From Closterium sp. NIES-65 (lineage: Eukaryota; Streptophyta; Zygnematophyceae; Desmidiales; Closteriaceae): a DNA stretch of 64,000 bases. Below, one piece after another: positions 22,801 through 32,300 of this stretch. The translations under genes were made by a program, and so were the position numbers. The notes under the pieces were generated by a model, which worked only from the letters and a program-made list of their open reading frames with translations, was not told the DNA's origin and did no database searches. Numbering within the stretch: the stretch's first letter is position 1; each line of letters starts with the position of its first letter. Location of the stretch: assembly GCA_948144175.1 (NCBI GenBank), contig CANXME010002104.1, positions 124,001-188,000 on the forward strand, in the 5' to 3' direction.

Positions 22801-25800
22801 CGCTACTCCCCTCCTCCTCCTCTCTCGCCAACATGGCGGTCTCCTTGTGAGCCGAACCTTCCAGCTCCCTGATCCGTGCTTGCAGCACCAGCAGCTGCGC
22901 CTCCAAGTCCTTCTCGTTTCTGGGGCCCGCCGATCCTGGTCTCCGACTGTAGCAATCAGATGTCCGATGTCCTCGCCTGCCGCAGTTCTCACAGGTGGGG
23001 ACTTCTGGACACTCCCGTCGCATGTGCCCTTCCTTCTGGCAGTGATCACACCTTGGCGGCCTGCTGCAATCCCGCTGTAGATGCCCCTCCAGCCCGCACC
23101 GATGACACCTGCGCGTCTCCGCCTCCCGTGCGGCACGTCTACTGGAGGCTTCTCCGGTTGCCACGGCCGCCCAAGCTGACCCCCGTCGTCCCTCGGCCTG
23201 CATACCGCCTCTCTCCATCTCATATAGGCGGAGTCCCAGCTCGTATTTCTTCGCCAGCTCATACGCGTACTCCAGCGTCGCCGATGGTCCCCTCTCAAAC
23301 ACCCTTCCTCGTACATCCCCGGCCACCCGCTCGTCCAGGCAGTTGAGGAATTTGGAGACCAGCCTCCACTCATCCCTGCACTCCATGTCCGCCGCCAGCT
23401 CGCGCAGTCTGCCGTACGTTGCTAGCAGAGATTCTCCCGTCTTCCTTTTGAACGACGCGAACTCCCTCATGCGCTCCGGCGTCTGTACTGGGAAGTGGCG
23501 CTTCAGCGTGTCGAAAAACTGTGCCACTACGTCTCAGGTCACTCCGCTGGCTTGTGCCGGCTCACTCAGCATGCGCTCTAGCTCCATGCCATACGCGGTC
23601 TCCGCTTCTCCTGTCACGGTGTTCGAGAGTCCCCGGAAGAAGTCTTCTGGCTCCAGGCCGTCCTTCATCCAGCGATACTGCGCGTTGCGGATCTGCATCA
23701 TGTAATTCTTCAGACTGCTGCCCACGCCTGGCGTGCCTGCGAAGCGCTCGGGCACCTCTATCTTGGGCAGCGCAGCGTACTTCACGTTGCCCGGGCGTGC
23801 TACCTCCGTCACTTGATGCTCTGACAAGGAGAGACGCCTCAAGCGCCCGAGCAGCTCGCCGTCGGTACCGCCCTCTCCTTGCGCGTTAATCGCGCGCGAC
23901 GGCGACCCTCCCGTGGTGGCTTCCACCCGCGGTCTCCCCGTCGAGCTCTCTCTCGCGTCCCGACCCTCGCTCGGCAGGTCACCCATGCTGTGCCTCCGAT
24001 GCGGTGCCGTGTAGGCCTCCCTGCGGGCGCCGTCTTCCGTCTCGCCCGCCTGCGTCCTTTTCTCGCTCCCCGTGACTTCTCCTGCACGCCATCCTGGCGT
24101 CGCCATCGTCGCCAATTCTGGCGGCCGCTCGTAACGCTTCCCAGAGCGTGTCTGCATGCGCTGTCCAAGGCGCTTTACTCCGGAGATTTCCTTCGTTGTA
24201 TGTCAGAAAATCTCCTTGCCACTACCGGCTGACAAGCTGGTTCCCTAGCGTGCTCATGACTGCCTGCGAGTGGGTTAACAGGATTACATTGGAGCAAACG
24301 GGAAACATACAACGAAGCAGCCTACACTAGGGTATCAGCTCTGCTATGTACAAGCCAACTTTGCTGCCCTAGCCTAGCGCCTCTATCATGCACACATCAC
24401 ATGGGCGAGGCTCGGGGTGCCGAGCCATATTTCCAAACCGCAGGCGCTCTGAATCTGCATGGGCTCCAGCGCACGCCCTTCGCCAGCTGCAAGCTTGGCG
24501 TGCATGTTCAACTGCAGCTTTTGCCACCTGTCGGCTGTGCTGCACTTATTCGCGTCAACAGCTCTCGCCCTGCACCGGACACAAACGAAACATGCACCAC
24601 CCCGACTCATACACCCACCATTCTCATGCAAACTTTCTTGAGCGTTATTTACAATTATGTACACCCACCCTTCTTCCCTCCGCACTTGTAGATTCAGCTT
24701 CTGCCACATCCTCCCACTCTCCCTGCTGCCAACTCTTGGCGCTGTCTCGGTTCCTATGCGGCCCTCCTGGCTACATAAACCGCGACACTTCCCAATCCCA
24801 TCCCATCCCATCCCTTCCCATCACCCTTTACTGCAGACGGAGGTGGTGGTAATGACGGCGGTGCAGCATCCGTACATCCTCAGGCTGCTGGAAGTGGCTA
24901 CTCAAGCCTGCTTCACAGGGTGACTCAAGCTTCACCCCACCCCACCCGACCCCACCCAACCCACCCCTTTCCACCCCTTCCCATCCCTCAGACAGAGGTG
25001 ATGGTGATGACAGCAGTGCAGCATCCGTACATCCTCAGGCTGCTGGGGGTGGCGATTCATTGCCCAGTCCCGTGCTGTCCCCCTCTACCTCATCCTCCCA
25101 CACACCCCCATCCCGCAGACGGAGGTGATGGTGATGACGGCAGTGCAGCATCCGTACATCCTCAGGCTGCTGGGGGTGGCGACGCTGGGAGAGACTCTCG
25201 CCATGGTGTCAGAATTCGTGCCCCACGGGGATGTTGACTTGCTGCTGGAGCGAGGTGAGTGTGATGAGGGGTGTGAGGGGTGTGAGTCTGCTTTTGAGTC
25301 GACTCAAAAGCAGACTCGTTACACGCGGTTTCTACATTGAAAAGTTATTTGTTGCATGGCAGGTTGGGAAGAGTGTACAGAGAACACTTGTTCGAGCGAG
25401 ACTTCCAAGGACTCGCCCCCGAATTTCTCTTGAAGCAGACGTGGACACTTCGGGCTCACCCGAGTGAAAACGATTGGCCAGTTTTCAGATTGTCGGGCCA
25501 AGGGTAGTTGGAGACTTTGCCTCGGCTATTTTCTAGGGCTATCCTCCGTTTGTTATATAGGGGTTAGCTTTGCTTGCTACTGAATAGGAGTTCGGCACTG
25601 ATGAAGGTCTGATCGGGTCTTTCCCCCGTGATAGGCCGAAACATGTTTGTCTTTGTCTTGTTTTAATCAAGAGACGAGTTCCTGCGCAAGCCTTTTCTTT
25701 AGCCGAGCATTCAGTTTAGTGGACGGATTTTTACAAGGCTTTGATCCTACTGCTATAAGGATCTCTATCTTGCTGCTCTTCCCCGATGAGTGAGGACCCG

Positions 25801-28409
25801 TGGGACCTCACATTCGTGACTTGCTGCTGGAGCGAGGTGAGTGTGATGAGGGGTGTGAGGGGTGTGAGGGAGTGTTTATAGCACCATGCAAGTAGACATG
25901 GCTATTCTGGGAAAAAGAGACGCTCGCCATGGTGTCTGAGTTTGTGCTGCACGGAGATGTCGACCTGCTGCTGGAGAGAGGTGAGTGTATCACGAGGGTT
26001 GGGGAAGGCAAGAGGTGATTGAAGCACAGAGCAGAGTAGAGCCTCTCTCCCTCTCTCTGCGACCACAGGCGTGGCGTCTGACTGACTCACAACCCTTCCT
26101 CCGTCCCTCGCCCCCTCTGTGTCCTCCCTTTCCCCCTACCTGCAGTGCGCTACAGGGCGGACTAAGCTGACTAAGGAGTAAGGATGCTGGTGAGGTTGAT
26201 GCTTGACTGAAACCTCTTCCCTTCTCCCCTCTCCTTTCCTCTCCCCAAAACATGAGTCAAGCAGACTCTCTCCCTTCCCCCAGGTCCCTCAAGGGCGGAG
26301 CAGAGAAGGCATGTCTCTGACTCAGGACTCTCCCGGCCCTCCCTCTCTCCCCCCCCTCACCCTGCAGTGCGCAACAGGGAGGACTCGTTTGACTGGACGG
26401 CCAGGATGGTGCTGGCGGAGCAGGTGGGGGAGGTGGGACAGCTGAACTCAAGCCGGACCACTCCCGGTGCTCCGTATCCCATGTGTCTCCCTTTTCCCTC
26501 ACCCTGCAGTGCGCAACGGGGAGGACTCGTTTGACTGGACGGCCAGGATGGTGCTGGCGGAGCAGGTGGGGGAGGTGGGACAGCTGAACTCAAGCCGGAC
26601 CACTCCCGATGCTCCGTATCCCATGTGTCTCCCTTTTCCCTCACCCTGCAGTGAATGGGGAGGACTCGTTTGACTGGACGGCCAGGATGGTGCTGGCGGA
26701 GCAGGTGGGGGAGGTGGGACAGCTGAACTCAAGCCGGACCACTCCCGATGCTCCGTATCCCATGTGTCTCCCTTTTCCCTCACCCTGCAGTGCGCAACAG
26801 GGAGGACTCGTTTGACTGGACGGCCAGGATGGTGCTGGCGGAGCAAGTGGGGGAGGCGCTGGTGTTCATCCACAGCAAGGGGTACATCCATCGGGACTTT
26901 AAATCCGCAAATGTGCTGCTGGGAGAGGTGGGTGTAGGGTGCTGTGCGGTGAAGTGTGGTGGTGTGTGGTGGAAGGGGATTGAGGGATAGGGGGTCTTGG
27001 AGCAGGTGGGAGAGGCGCTGGTGTTCATTCACAGCAAGGGGTACATTCATTGCGACTTCAAGGCTGCAAATGTTCTGCTGGCAGAGGTAGGTGTGGCAAG
27101 GGAGGGCTGAAATGGGCATGCTCATGGATCTGTAGAAGGACTGTGGGATGAGTACTGGTCAATCAGGCGTGTTGGGGCACCTTAGCTGCCTTCTGAGGCG
27201 CCTCAAAAGACATGGTCATGGACCTGTAGTGGGACGAGTACTGATCGATCAATCAGGCGTTTTTGGGGCACCTTAGTGTGCTTGGGGCACCTTAGCGTGC
27301 TTGGGGCACCTTAGCGTGCTTGGGGCACCTTAGCGTGCTTGGGTCCATCCATCCTCAACCCCTTCCTTCCTGCCACTTCATCCCTGCCACTTCATCCCTG
27401 CCCCCCTGCTGCCCTCTTTCCCCGCGCCAGGGCATGGTGCCCAAGGTGGCGGACTTTGGAATGGCGCGGCTGGTAGAGGACTGGAAGACACATGTCACGA
27501 CGCGAGTGGGCGGCTCTCAGGGCTACATCGACCCCAATTACTTCTCCACTGGTGAGTGCTGGTGCTGCCACTCACGTCTGAGATTTGAAGCACTTGAGAA
27601 GGGCTTTTGAGTGCGGCACGAGGGCTTTTGTGGCACCTCACAAGCCCTCACAAGGCCTCTCAGGGCTACATCGACCCCAATTACTTCTCCACTGGTGAGT
27701 GCTGCCATTCGGGGTCAAGTTTTAGAAGCACTTGGTAAGGGCTTATGAGGCACCTCGCATCAAAAGGCCTCTCAGACCCCAATCACTTCTCCACTGGTGA
27801 GTGCTGCCACTCTTGTCTGAGTTTTGAAGCTCCACTGAGTTTTCAGTGCGCCAAGGGGGCTTGTCCGTGCGCCAAGAGGGCTTTTCAGTGCGCCAAGAGG
27901 GCTTTTGAGGTGCGTCACAAGGCCTCTCATGGGTACATACACTGACCCGAGCCACTTCTCCACAAGTGAGTGCTACCCCTCTTGTTCAAAGGATCACTGC
28001 TGTTTACTCCACTCCACCGACTTTAAAAATGTTTTCTTCCTTCCCCTCACCCTCCCTACTCACCACCCCGACCTCAACCCCAGGGTTTCTCACCAACCAT
28101 TGTGACACGTATGCGTTCGGCATCTTCCTTCTAGAGCTCATGTCAGGCGAATGTGCGGAGGAGAACGGCTTCAAGGCGATCAGAGTGGCAGCAGAGGAGC
28201 GCCTAATACCGCTAGAGAAGCTTAAGAGGGTGGTGATGGATAAAACCATTGCCGGGCAATGGTCCGAGGAGCATGTAAGGTTGGTGCTTAAAATTTTCCG
28301 GTTGGCTGTGTGCACCGATTGGGCGAACCGGCCAAAAATGGACCAATTGGTTGGGAAGCTTAAGAAAGCGAGGGAAAGTGCAGCCGGATTAGAAAAAAGT
28401 CAACATTAG
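16894..28409 (+). CDS. RLK/Pelle-type protein kinase 1 (five exons, N-terminus not found)
   Basis: Exons 16894-17255, 25119-25254, 26791-26927, 27431-27551 and 28084-28409 join in frame with GT-AG introns. They give about 360 codons, starting two bases into a codon, so at least one upstream exon is missing. The product has the full kinase core: GEGGFGTVYKG glycine loop, VAVK lysine (after a Gly/Ser-rich insert), HRDFKSAN catalytic loop (an RD kinase), DFG, GYIDPNY and a C lobe ending ESAAGLEKSQH. This would phosphorylate Ser/Thr on proteins. The N-terminal YTREELTAAT segment is typical of plant receptor-like or cytoplasmic RLK kinases. No receptor domain or membrane span was found. Intron 1 holds a gypsy element. 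It is paralogous to kinase 2. Confidence 0.85.
17256..17599 (+). repeat. Donor-side copies of kinase 1 exon A
   Basis: Two copies of the exon A 3' end (VKMCTSGIKDSGREQLM) with its donor end at 17427 and 17599, spaced 172 bp from the real donor at 17255/17256. Confidence 0.87.
17620..17692 (+). repeat. Copy of kinase 1 exon B 5' part, left of the gypsy element
   Basis: It contains gtgcagcatccgtatatcct and ggaagtggctactcaagcct, matching the exon B copy at 24837-24912. The gypsy element therefore landed inside the exon B acceptor-side array. Confidence 0.8.
17928..20177 (-). pseudogene. gypsy RT C-terminal part, RNase H and integrase
   Basis: This 749-codon frame continues the polyprotein after a one-base frameshift just past the FMPFGL motif. 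RT palm motif YIDD is at residues 33-36. RNase H has YTDWSSAGMGAVLSQ and TDHQPLLWL. The integrase zinc region is HRQLGHFGH, then CEACDRNK. The catalytic triad is in WSLDLAGELP, LTDQGTEFRGEF and HPQADGLTERMVQ. The C-terminus carries a short basic tail. All catalytic positions seem preserved, so the frameshift is the only visible damage in this part. Confidence 0.88.
20075..23527 (-). pseudogene. gypsy gag knuckles, protease, DNA methyltransferase and RT N-terminal part
   Basis: A frame of 1150 codons. Knuckles CHRCGLEGHLQRDC (141-154), CDHCQKEGHMRREC (160-173) and CENCGRRGHRTSDC (179-192); protease IIDTGA (325-330). Residues about 505-830 (about 21040-22015) form a C5 cytosine methyltransferase: motif I ELFRGIGTG (511-519), motif II VEIDP (536-540), motif IV LVAGWECQGVSRAG (594-606) with the catalytic Cys600, motif VI ENP (642-644), motif VIII around HRVRRYW (681-687), and a motif IX/X-like end (SARERELAMGF, LGRAMDVEAV). 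The usual Pro before the Cys is Glu. RT begins at about residue 1000 (VPVYQRKRRMSPGD) and reaches FMPFGL before the frameshift. It may methylate element or host DNA; activity is untested. Confidence 0.88.
23534..24157 (-). pseudogene. gypsy gag N-terminal part, cut by a TGA
   Basis: Starts MQTRSGKRYERPPEL and runs 207 codons to a TGA, after which the same frame continues into DVVAQFFDTLKRHF of the next piece, so the TGA is a point nonsense in one gag (Arg CGA is the likely ancestor). The region FAGTPGVGSSLKNYMMQIRN and YRWMKDGLEPEDFFRGL resembles retrotransposon gag capsid sequence. Confidence 0.82.
24191..24317. repeat. Inverted repeat upstream of the gypsy gag
   Basis: CTTCGTTGTATG (24191-24202) and CATACAACGAAG (24306-24317) are exact 12-bp inverted copies about 100 bp apart. 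They lie where the 5' LTR or leader of the gypsy element should be. Role unknown. Confidence 0.6.
24318..24836. other. Kinase 1 intron 1 sequence right of the gypsy element
   Basis: No gene or clear LTR copy is seen. It ends in catccc-type pyrimidine repeats leading to the acceptor copy at 24837. Confidence 0.5.
24837..25118 (+). repeat. Acceptor-side copies of kinase 1 exon B
   Basis: Partial exon B copies start after AG at 24837 and 24992. The real exon starts at 25119. Each codes TEV(V/M)VMTAVQHPYILRLL and then diverges. Confidence 0.87.
25284..25317. repeat. Perfect 34-bp palindrome, TTTTGAGTC type
   Basis: The 17-base arm GAGTCTGCTTTTGAGTC is followed at once by its exact reverse complement. 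It sits at the start of the insertion between the two exon B donor copies. Confidence 0.92.
25598..25651 (+). ncRNA. Hammerhead-ribozyme-like core (tentative)
   Basis: CTGATGA (25598-25604) is followed by a foldable stem II (GGTCTGATCGGG with CCCCGTGATAGGCC, wobbles and a bulge), then GAAAC (25638-25642), a mini stem III (ACA/TGT with loop TGTT) and the cleavage triplet GTC (25649-25651). This is the order of a type I hammerhead, the form known from Penelope-like elements. Stem I pairs poorly, so activity is doubtful. Confidence 0.4.
26146..26790 (+). repeat. Acceptor-side copies of kinase 1 exon C
   Basis: Copies start after CTGCAG at about 26146 (short, decayed), 26366, 26510 and 26650; the real exon starts at 26791. 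Units are about 141 bp. Each codes NREDSFDWTARMVLAEQVGE and diverges before the catalytic loop. Confidence 0.88.
27000..27087 (+). repeat. Donor-side copy of kinase 1 exon C
   Basis: Repeats the 3' part of exon C with its donor (gcagag/gtaggt). The catalytic-loop Arg is changed to Cys (IHCDFK), so a product using this copy would lose the RD motif. Confidence 0.82.
27180..27345. repeat. Palindrome between direct repeats, then a 19-bp array
   Basis: A near-palindrome around ctgaggcgcctcaaaaga (27193-27210) lies between two diverged copies of a block of about 70 bp (starting about 27115 and 27210). Then gcttggggcaccttagcgt repeats about four times (27280-27340). Confidence 0.7.
27552..27968 (+). 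repeat. Donor-side copies of kinase 1 exon D
   Basis: Three decayed copies of the exon D 3' end (GYIDPNYFSTG) with gtgagtgctg-like donors, near 27655-27695, 27768-27803 and 27926-27968. Confidence 0.82.
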
Positions 28410-29387
28410 CCTGTCAGACGTTTGTGCCATGAACTTGTTGGATGATTGTTGATTTTTCCTTTTTAGATGAGGCTATACATGATATTGAGTTACAATGTTG
28501 TCCTAATAACAAGCAATCTAAGGAGCAGAGCCACCGTGTCGCCCGTGGAACACCTCTTAGCGGGAAAAGCCCCAGCTAGCAATTCTGGCCATGCACGTTC
28601 ACAATTTGGAGTGCTGTACATTGCTGTAATATCCTGATATTACTGTATGGACAGCCGTCTCATCCGCCCAGCAAATCAAGTCCTGGCTACCCAAAACCCG
28701 TTATTTTAATGGTCCGGAACACTCAAACTTTGTGACTTGCGGAATGAGATATCGATGCGCCAAAAGCGAGGTCAGACTGGTGAATTTTCCTGATTATTCG
28801 GTATTTCGAGAATTTTCCGTGGAGACTCGATGCATCAGGGTTCCTAGAAACGAAATCCATGACAGGGCGTGTACACCATCCGAGCGTGATCACTATTTTT
28901 TTGGCAGCCACCGTTTGGAACCGTAGGCTAACCTAATCTGATACGAAGTACCGTGTACAACCTCTCGAAACCGAGCTCTTTCCCCCATCCTGACTGCACC
29001 ACACATCTATCAGTGACCAGACCACTGACCGCAATCCCAGTCCAATCGCGGCTGGAGTTTTGAGAGAGCCACAAAATCCAGTTCATTAGAGTGACGATTT
29101 TAACCTCAGTACAATTGAGTACTCTGTTCCCTCTCTTAGTAGCTTCCCGTGCTGGCGCCTACCCGGCTCGTCTCGCGCGGCGAGTGCAGAAGCTGCGTTG
29201 GAGTTACAATCTGCATTACGGTTTCTGAAACGATTTGAGGTCACATTTCTGAAACCCTGCATTCCTTAAAGCTCAGCTCCAAGTGCATTACAGAAAAAAT
29301 ATCGGGGCAATTCTGGTTCAAGGTTTTGCTTTTAATTTTATAAAGCGACTTAAATTCAGCTCGGGTCGCGGTGGAGCGGTTGGCGCC
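28410..29387. other. Intergenic region between the kinase paralogues
   Basis: Low coding potential on both strands, with no repeat array or RNA gene recognised. It probably contains the terminator of kinase 1 and the promoter of kinase 2, but no motif decides this. Confidence 0.5.
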
Positions 29388-32300
29388 ATGAAGTCTTTCG
29401 GCAAGATGATGAAGAACCTCAGCAGCGGCATGAAAAGTGCGACCACCCGTTATCATTCCCTATAATCATGCTATACTTTTCAACCCATTTCATGTATACA
29501 TTATTTTGTAAAAAATGCTTATTCTTTATCCCTTTTATGTATACATATTCATTGTCATTGTAAGGCTGCGTTGCTAATACTGAAGTTGATCGACATGATA
29601 AGTGAATACAGCATGATATTGGAACGCCAAGCGCCATGCATCATCTCATCTCTCGCCTTTCTCCTCTTGCTCTACCTTCCGCCGGTCCACATTTCACCCC
29701 ACTGCTCTGCTCCCTGTCGCTCCCCGACTGCCCTCGTCCGCTCCCCCTCCCCTCCCCCTTCCCCTCCGCCCACTTACCGCGCCACGCGCGCAGAGAAGGG
29801 CTCCTCTGTCCAACCGGACTTAATTCCCCTGTGGAGGGGACGACACCTAATCACACTCTCCCCCGCCCCCACTTCTTGTGGCCCTCACTTCCCCTTGCCC
29901 TCACTTCCCCCCGCCCCCACTTCTCCCCTCCCCCCCCCCCCCCCCTCCTCCCTCTTCCCCCGCCCCCACTTCCCCTCCGCGCAGAGGAAAAGCCCGCGGC
30001 GCCCCACCCGGACTTAAAGCCCCTGGGGGGGGACGGCGCGCCCCCCATGTACACAAAAGCGGAGCTCAGCGCCGCTACCAACAACTTCAAGCACAAGCTC
30101 GGTGAAGGGGGGTTCGGAGCGGTGTACAAGGGGTACCTCAAGGTGGAGAGCGGTGCGGAGGCTGCAGAGTCGCTGGGCGTGGACCTGAGCGCGGTTTCTG
30201 ATGGGGAGATCCCTGTGGCGGTCAAAATGTGCGCTGCAAAGGTTCTGAGCGCAAGGGAACAGCTCATGGTACGTAAGGGCTGCTGAGAGTGGGGGAAGGG
30301 GGGATCCCTGTGGTTGTTAAGATGTGCGCTGCAAAGGTTCTGAGCGCAAGGGAACAGCTCATGGTGGGAGATTCTGGGCACCCCATGGCTCTCTTACCCT
30401 TGGTGCCATGCCATGGCGGGTGGGTGGGCTGCTGGGCTGGGAGAGTGGGGTGGAGGGGCGAGGGGGGGAGATCCCTGTGGTGACTAAGATGTGCGCTGCT
30501 AAGGTTCTGAGCGCAAGGGAACAACTCATGGTGGGTGGTTCGGGTGCTGGGAGTGTTGATGGTGATGGGGAAACTGCGGCAGTCTCAACATCCTGTGCCT
30601 GCTGGGGCAGGCCTCCTCCCATATGGTGTTGCACCCTCCACCTAGCAGCGTGCTCCTTGCTGCACCTTGCATTCAATCCCTCCCTCCTCGCCTTTCTACC
30701 ATCCAGACGGAGATGATGGTGATGGGAAAGCTGCGCTGCGGGCAACCCAACATCCTGCACCTGCTTGCATGCAGGCGAAGCTGTTGCACCTCGAACCTTG
30801 AAGTTTGCAAAGAAACCCTAAATTACTCCCCTTCCCACGTCCACCACCCTTCCCACCAACCAGACGGAGATGATGGTGATGGGGAAGCTGCGGCACCCCA
30901 ACACCCTGCGCCTTATTTGCAGTATCTGATCCTGGTGCACCTTGTTGATTTTTGAGTCGACTCAAAAATCAACGCGTTGCAGTATCTGATCCTGCTGCAC
31001 CTTGTTGATTTTTGAGTCGACTCAAAAATAAACTCTTTGCAGTATCTGATCCTGGTGCACCTTGTTGATTTTTGAATCGACTCAAAATTCAACTCTTTGC
31101 AGTATGTGATCCTGGTGCACCTTGTTGATTTTTGAATCGACTCAAAAATCAACTCGTTGCAGTATCTGATCCTGGTGCACCTTGTTGATTTTTGAGTCGA
31201 CTCAAAAATCATCTCGTTGCAGTATCTGATCCTGGTGCACCTTGTTGATTTTTGAGTCGACTCAAAAATCAACTCGTTGCAGTATCTGATCCTGGTGCAC
31301 CTTGTTGATTTTTTAATCGACTCAAAAATCAACTCGTTGCAGTATCTGATCCTGGTGCAACCCCCATCCTTCCCCAACCCGACGGAGATGATGGTGATGG
31401 AGAGGCTGCGGCACCCCACCATCCTGCGCTTGCTGCGGGCAGGTCTCCCCTCATGGTGTTGCACCTTCCACCGTACTACAACTGTGAACTCGCACCTTGC
31501 AACGGGCACAGTGTGCATTGCCTGCTCCCCTTCTTCCCCCTTCCCCCCCCCGTGCGCTGCAGGGAATGTTTCATGTTCTTGCACCTCATAGTTTTCAGGC
31601 AGCACCACGCACTGTTCCCCGCCTTCCCCCACCCCCCCATCCTTCCCCCACCCCCCCATCCTTCCCCCATCCCCCCATCCTTCCCCCACCCCCCCATCCT
31701 TCCCCCATCCTCCCCCCATCCTTCCCCATCCAGACGGAGATGATGGTGATGGGCACGCTGCGGCACCGCAACATCCTGCGCAAGCTGGGGAAGGTGTCAA
31801 TCGCTGATGATGCACCTTGTATCCTGCTCCCCTTCCACCCCATCCGCGCCTCCCACCCACCCCCCAATTCAGACAGAGATGATGGTGATGGGGAAGCTGC
31901 GGCACCCCAACATCCTGCGGCTGCTGGGCGCGTGCATATCAGACGACAGCATGGCCATGATCTATGAATTCATCCCCTGTGGGGACGTGCACGAGCTGCT
32001 GGAGGATGGTACGTGTGTCTGTATGGTGCTGACAATTCTGTGCTGTGCGGGGCTGTGTGGTTGTGGGTCTACGGTGTGTGGAGCCTCAGAGGCTGCTGGG
32101 CGCGTGCATATCAGACGACCAGATGGCCATGATCCACGAGTTCATCCCCTGTGGAGACGTGCACGAGCTGCTGGAGGATGGTGGGTGCACGGAAGGAGGT
32201 GAGAGGGTGGAGGGAGGGTGAGTGTACGTGGCTGTGCCGTGTGTGCTTGTGGGTGGGTGGTTTGAAGAGCCTCAGAGGGGCTGGCTGGGGGCCGCAGGTG

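Larger units (their letters stand above)
17928..24157 (-). mobile_element. Ty3/gypsy retroelement with embedded cytosine-C5 DNA methyltransferase
   Basis: The coding span of a minus-strand element. Order: gag, three CCHC knuckles, protease, DNA methyltransferase, RT, RNase H, integrase, with integrase last as in Ty3/gypsy. No chromodomain is recognisable. It is interrupted by one nonsense codon (23534-23536) and one frameshift (about 20150-20165). I could not find a convincing LTR pair. Weak candidates for the outer ends are TGTCG at 17734 and CGACA ending at 24787, each next to CTTC, but the sequences inside them do not match. It lies in intron 1 of kinase 1, antisense to it. Confidence 0.88.
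25255..25980 (+). repeat. Donor-side copies of kinase 1 exon B
   Basis: Copies of the exon B 3' end with donor end at 25836 and 25980; the real donor follows 25254. The first copy repeats about 50 bp of exon plus intron (gtgagtgtgatgaggggtgt) almost exactly, with about 530 bp of unrelated sequence inserted between original and copy. Confidence 0.82.

Noticed and set aside
17734-24787. LTR pair of the gypsy element (TGTCG...CGACA with CTTC on both sides)
   Set aside because: The inner sequences next to the two ends do not match each other, so the 4-bp repeat and short inverted ends may be chance. Kept only as candidate boundaries.
25598-25651. Calling a functional hammerhead ribozyme outright
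   Set aside because: Stem I does not pair convincingly and stem II needs wobbles and a bulge, so it is reported only as a tentative feature.
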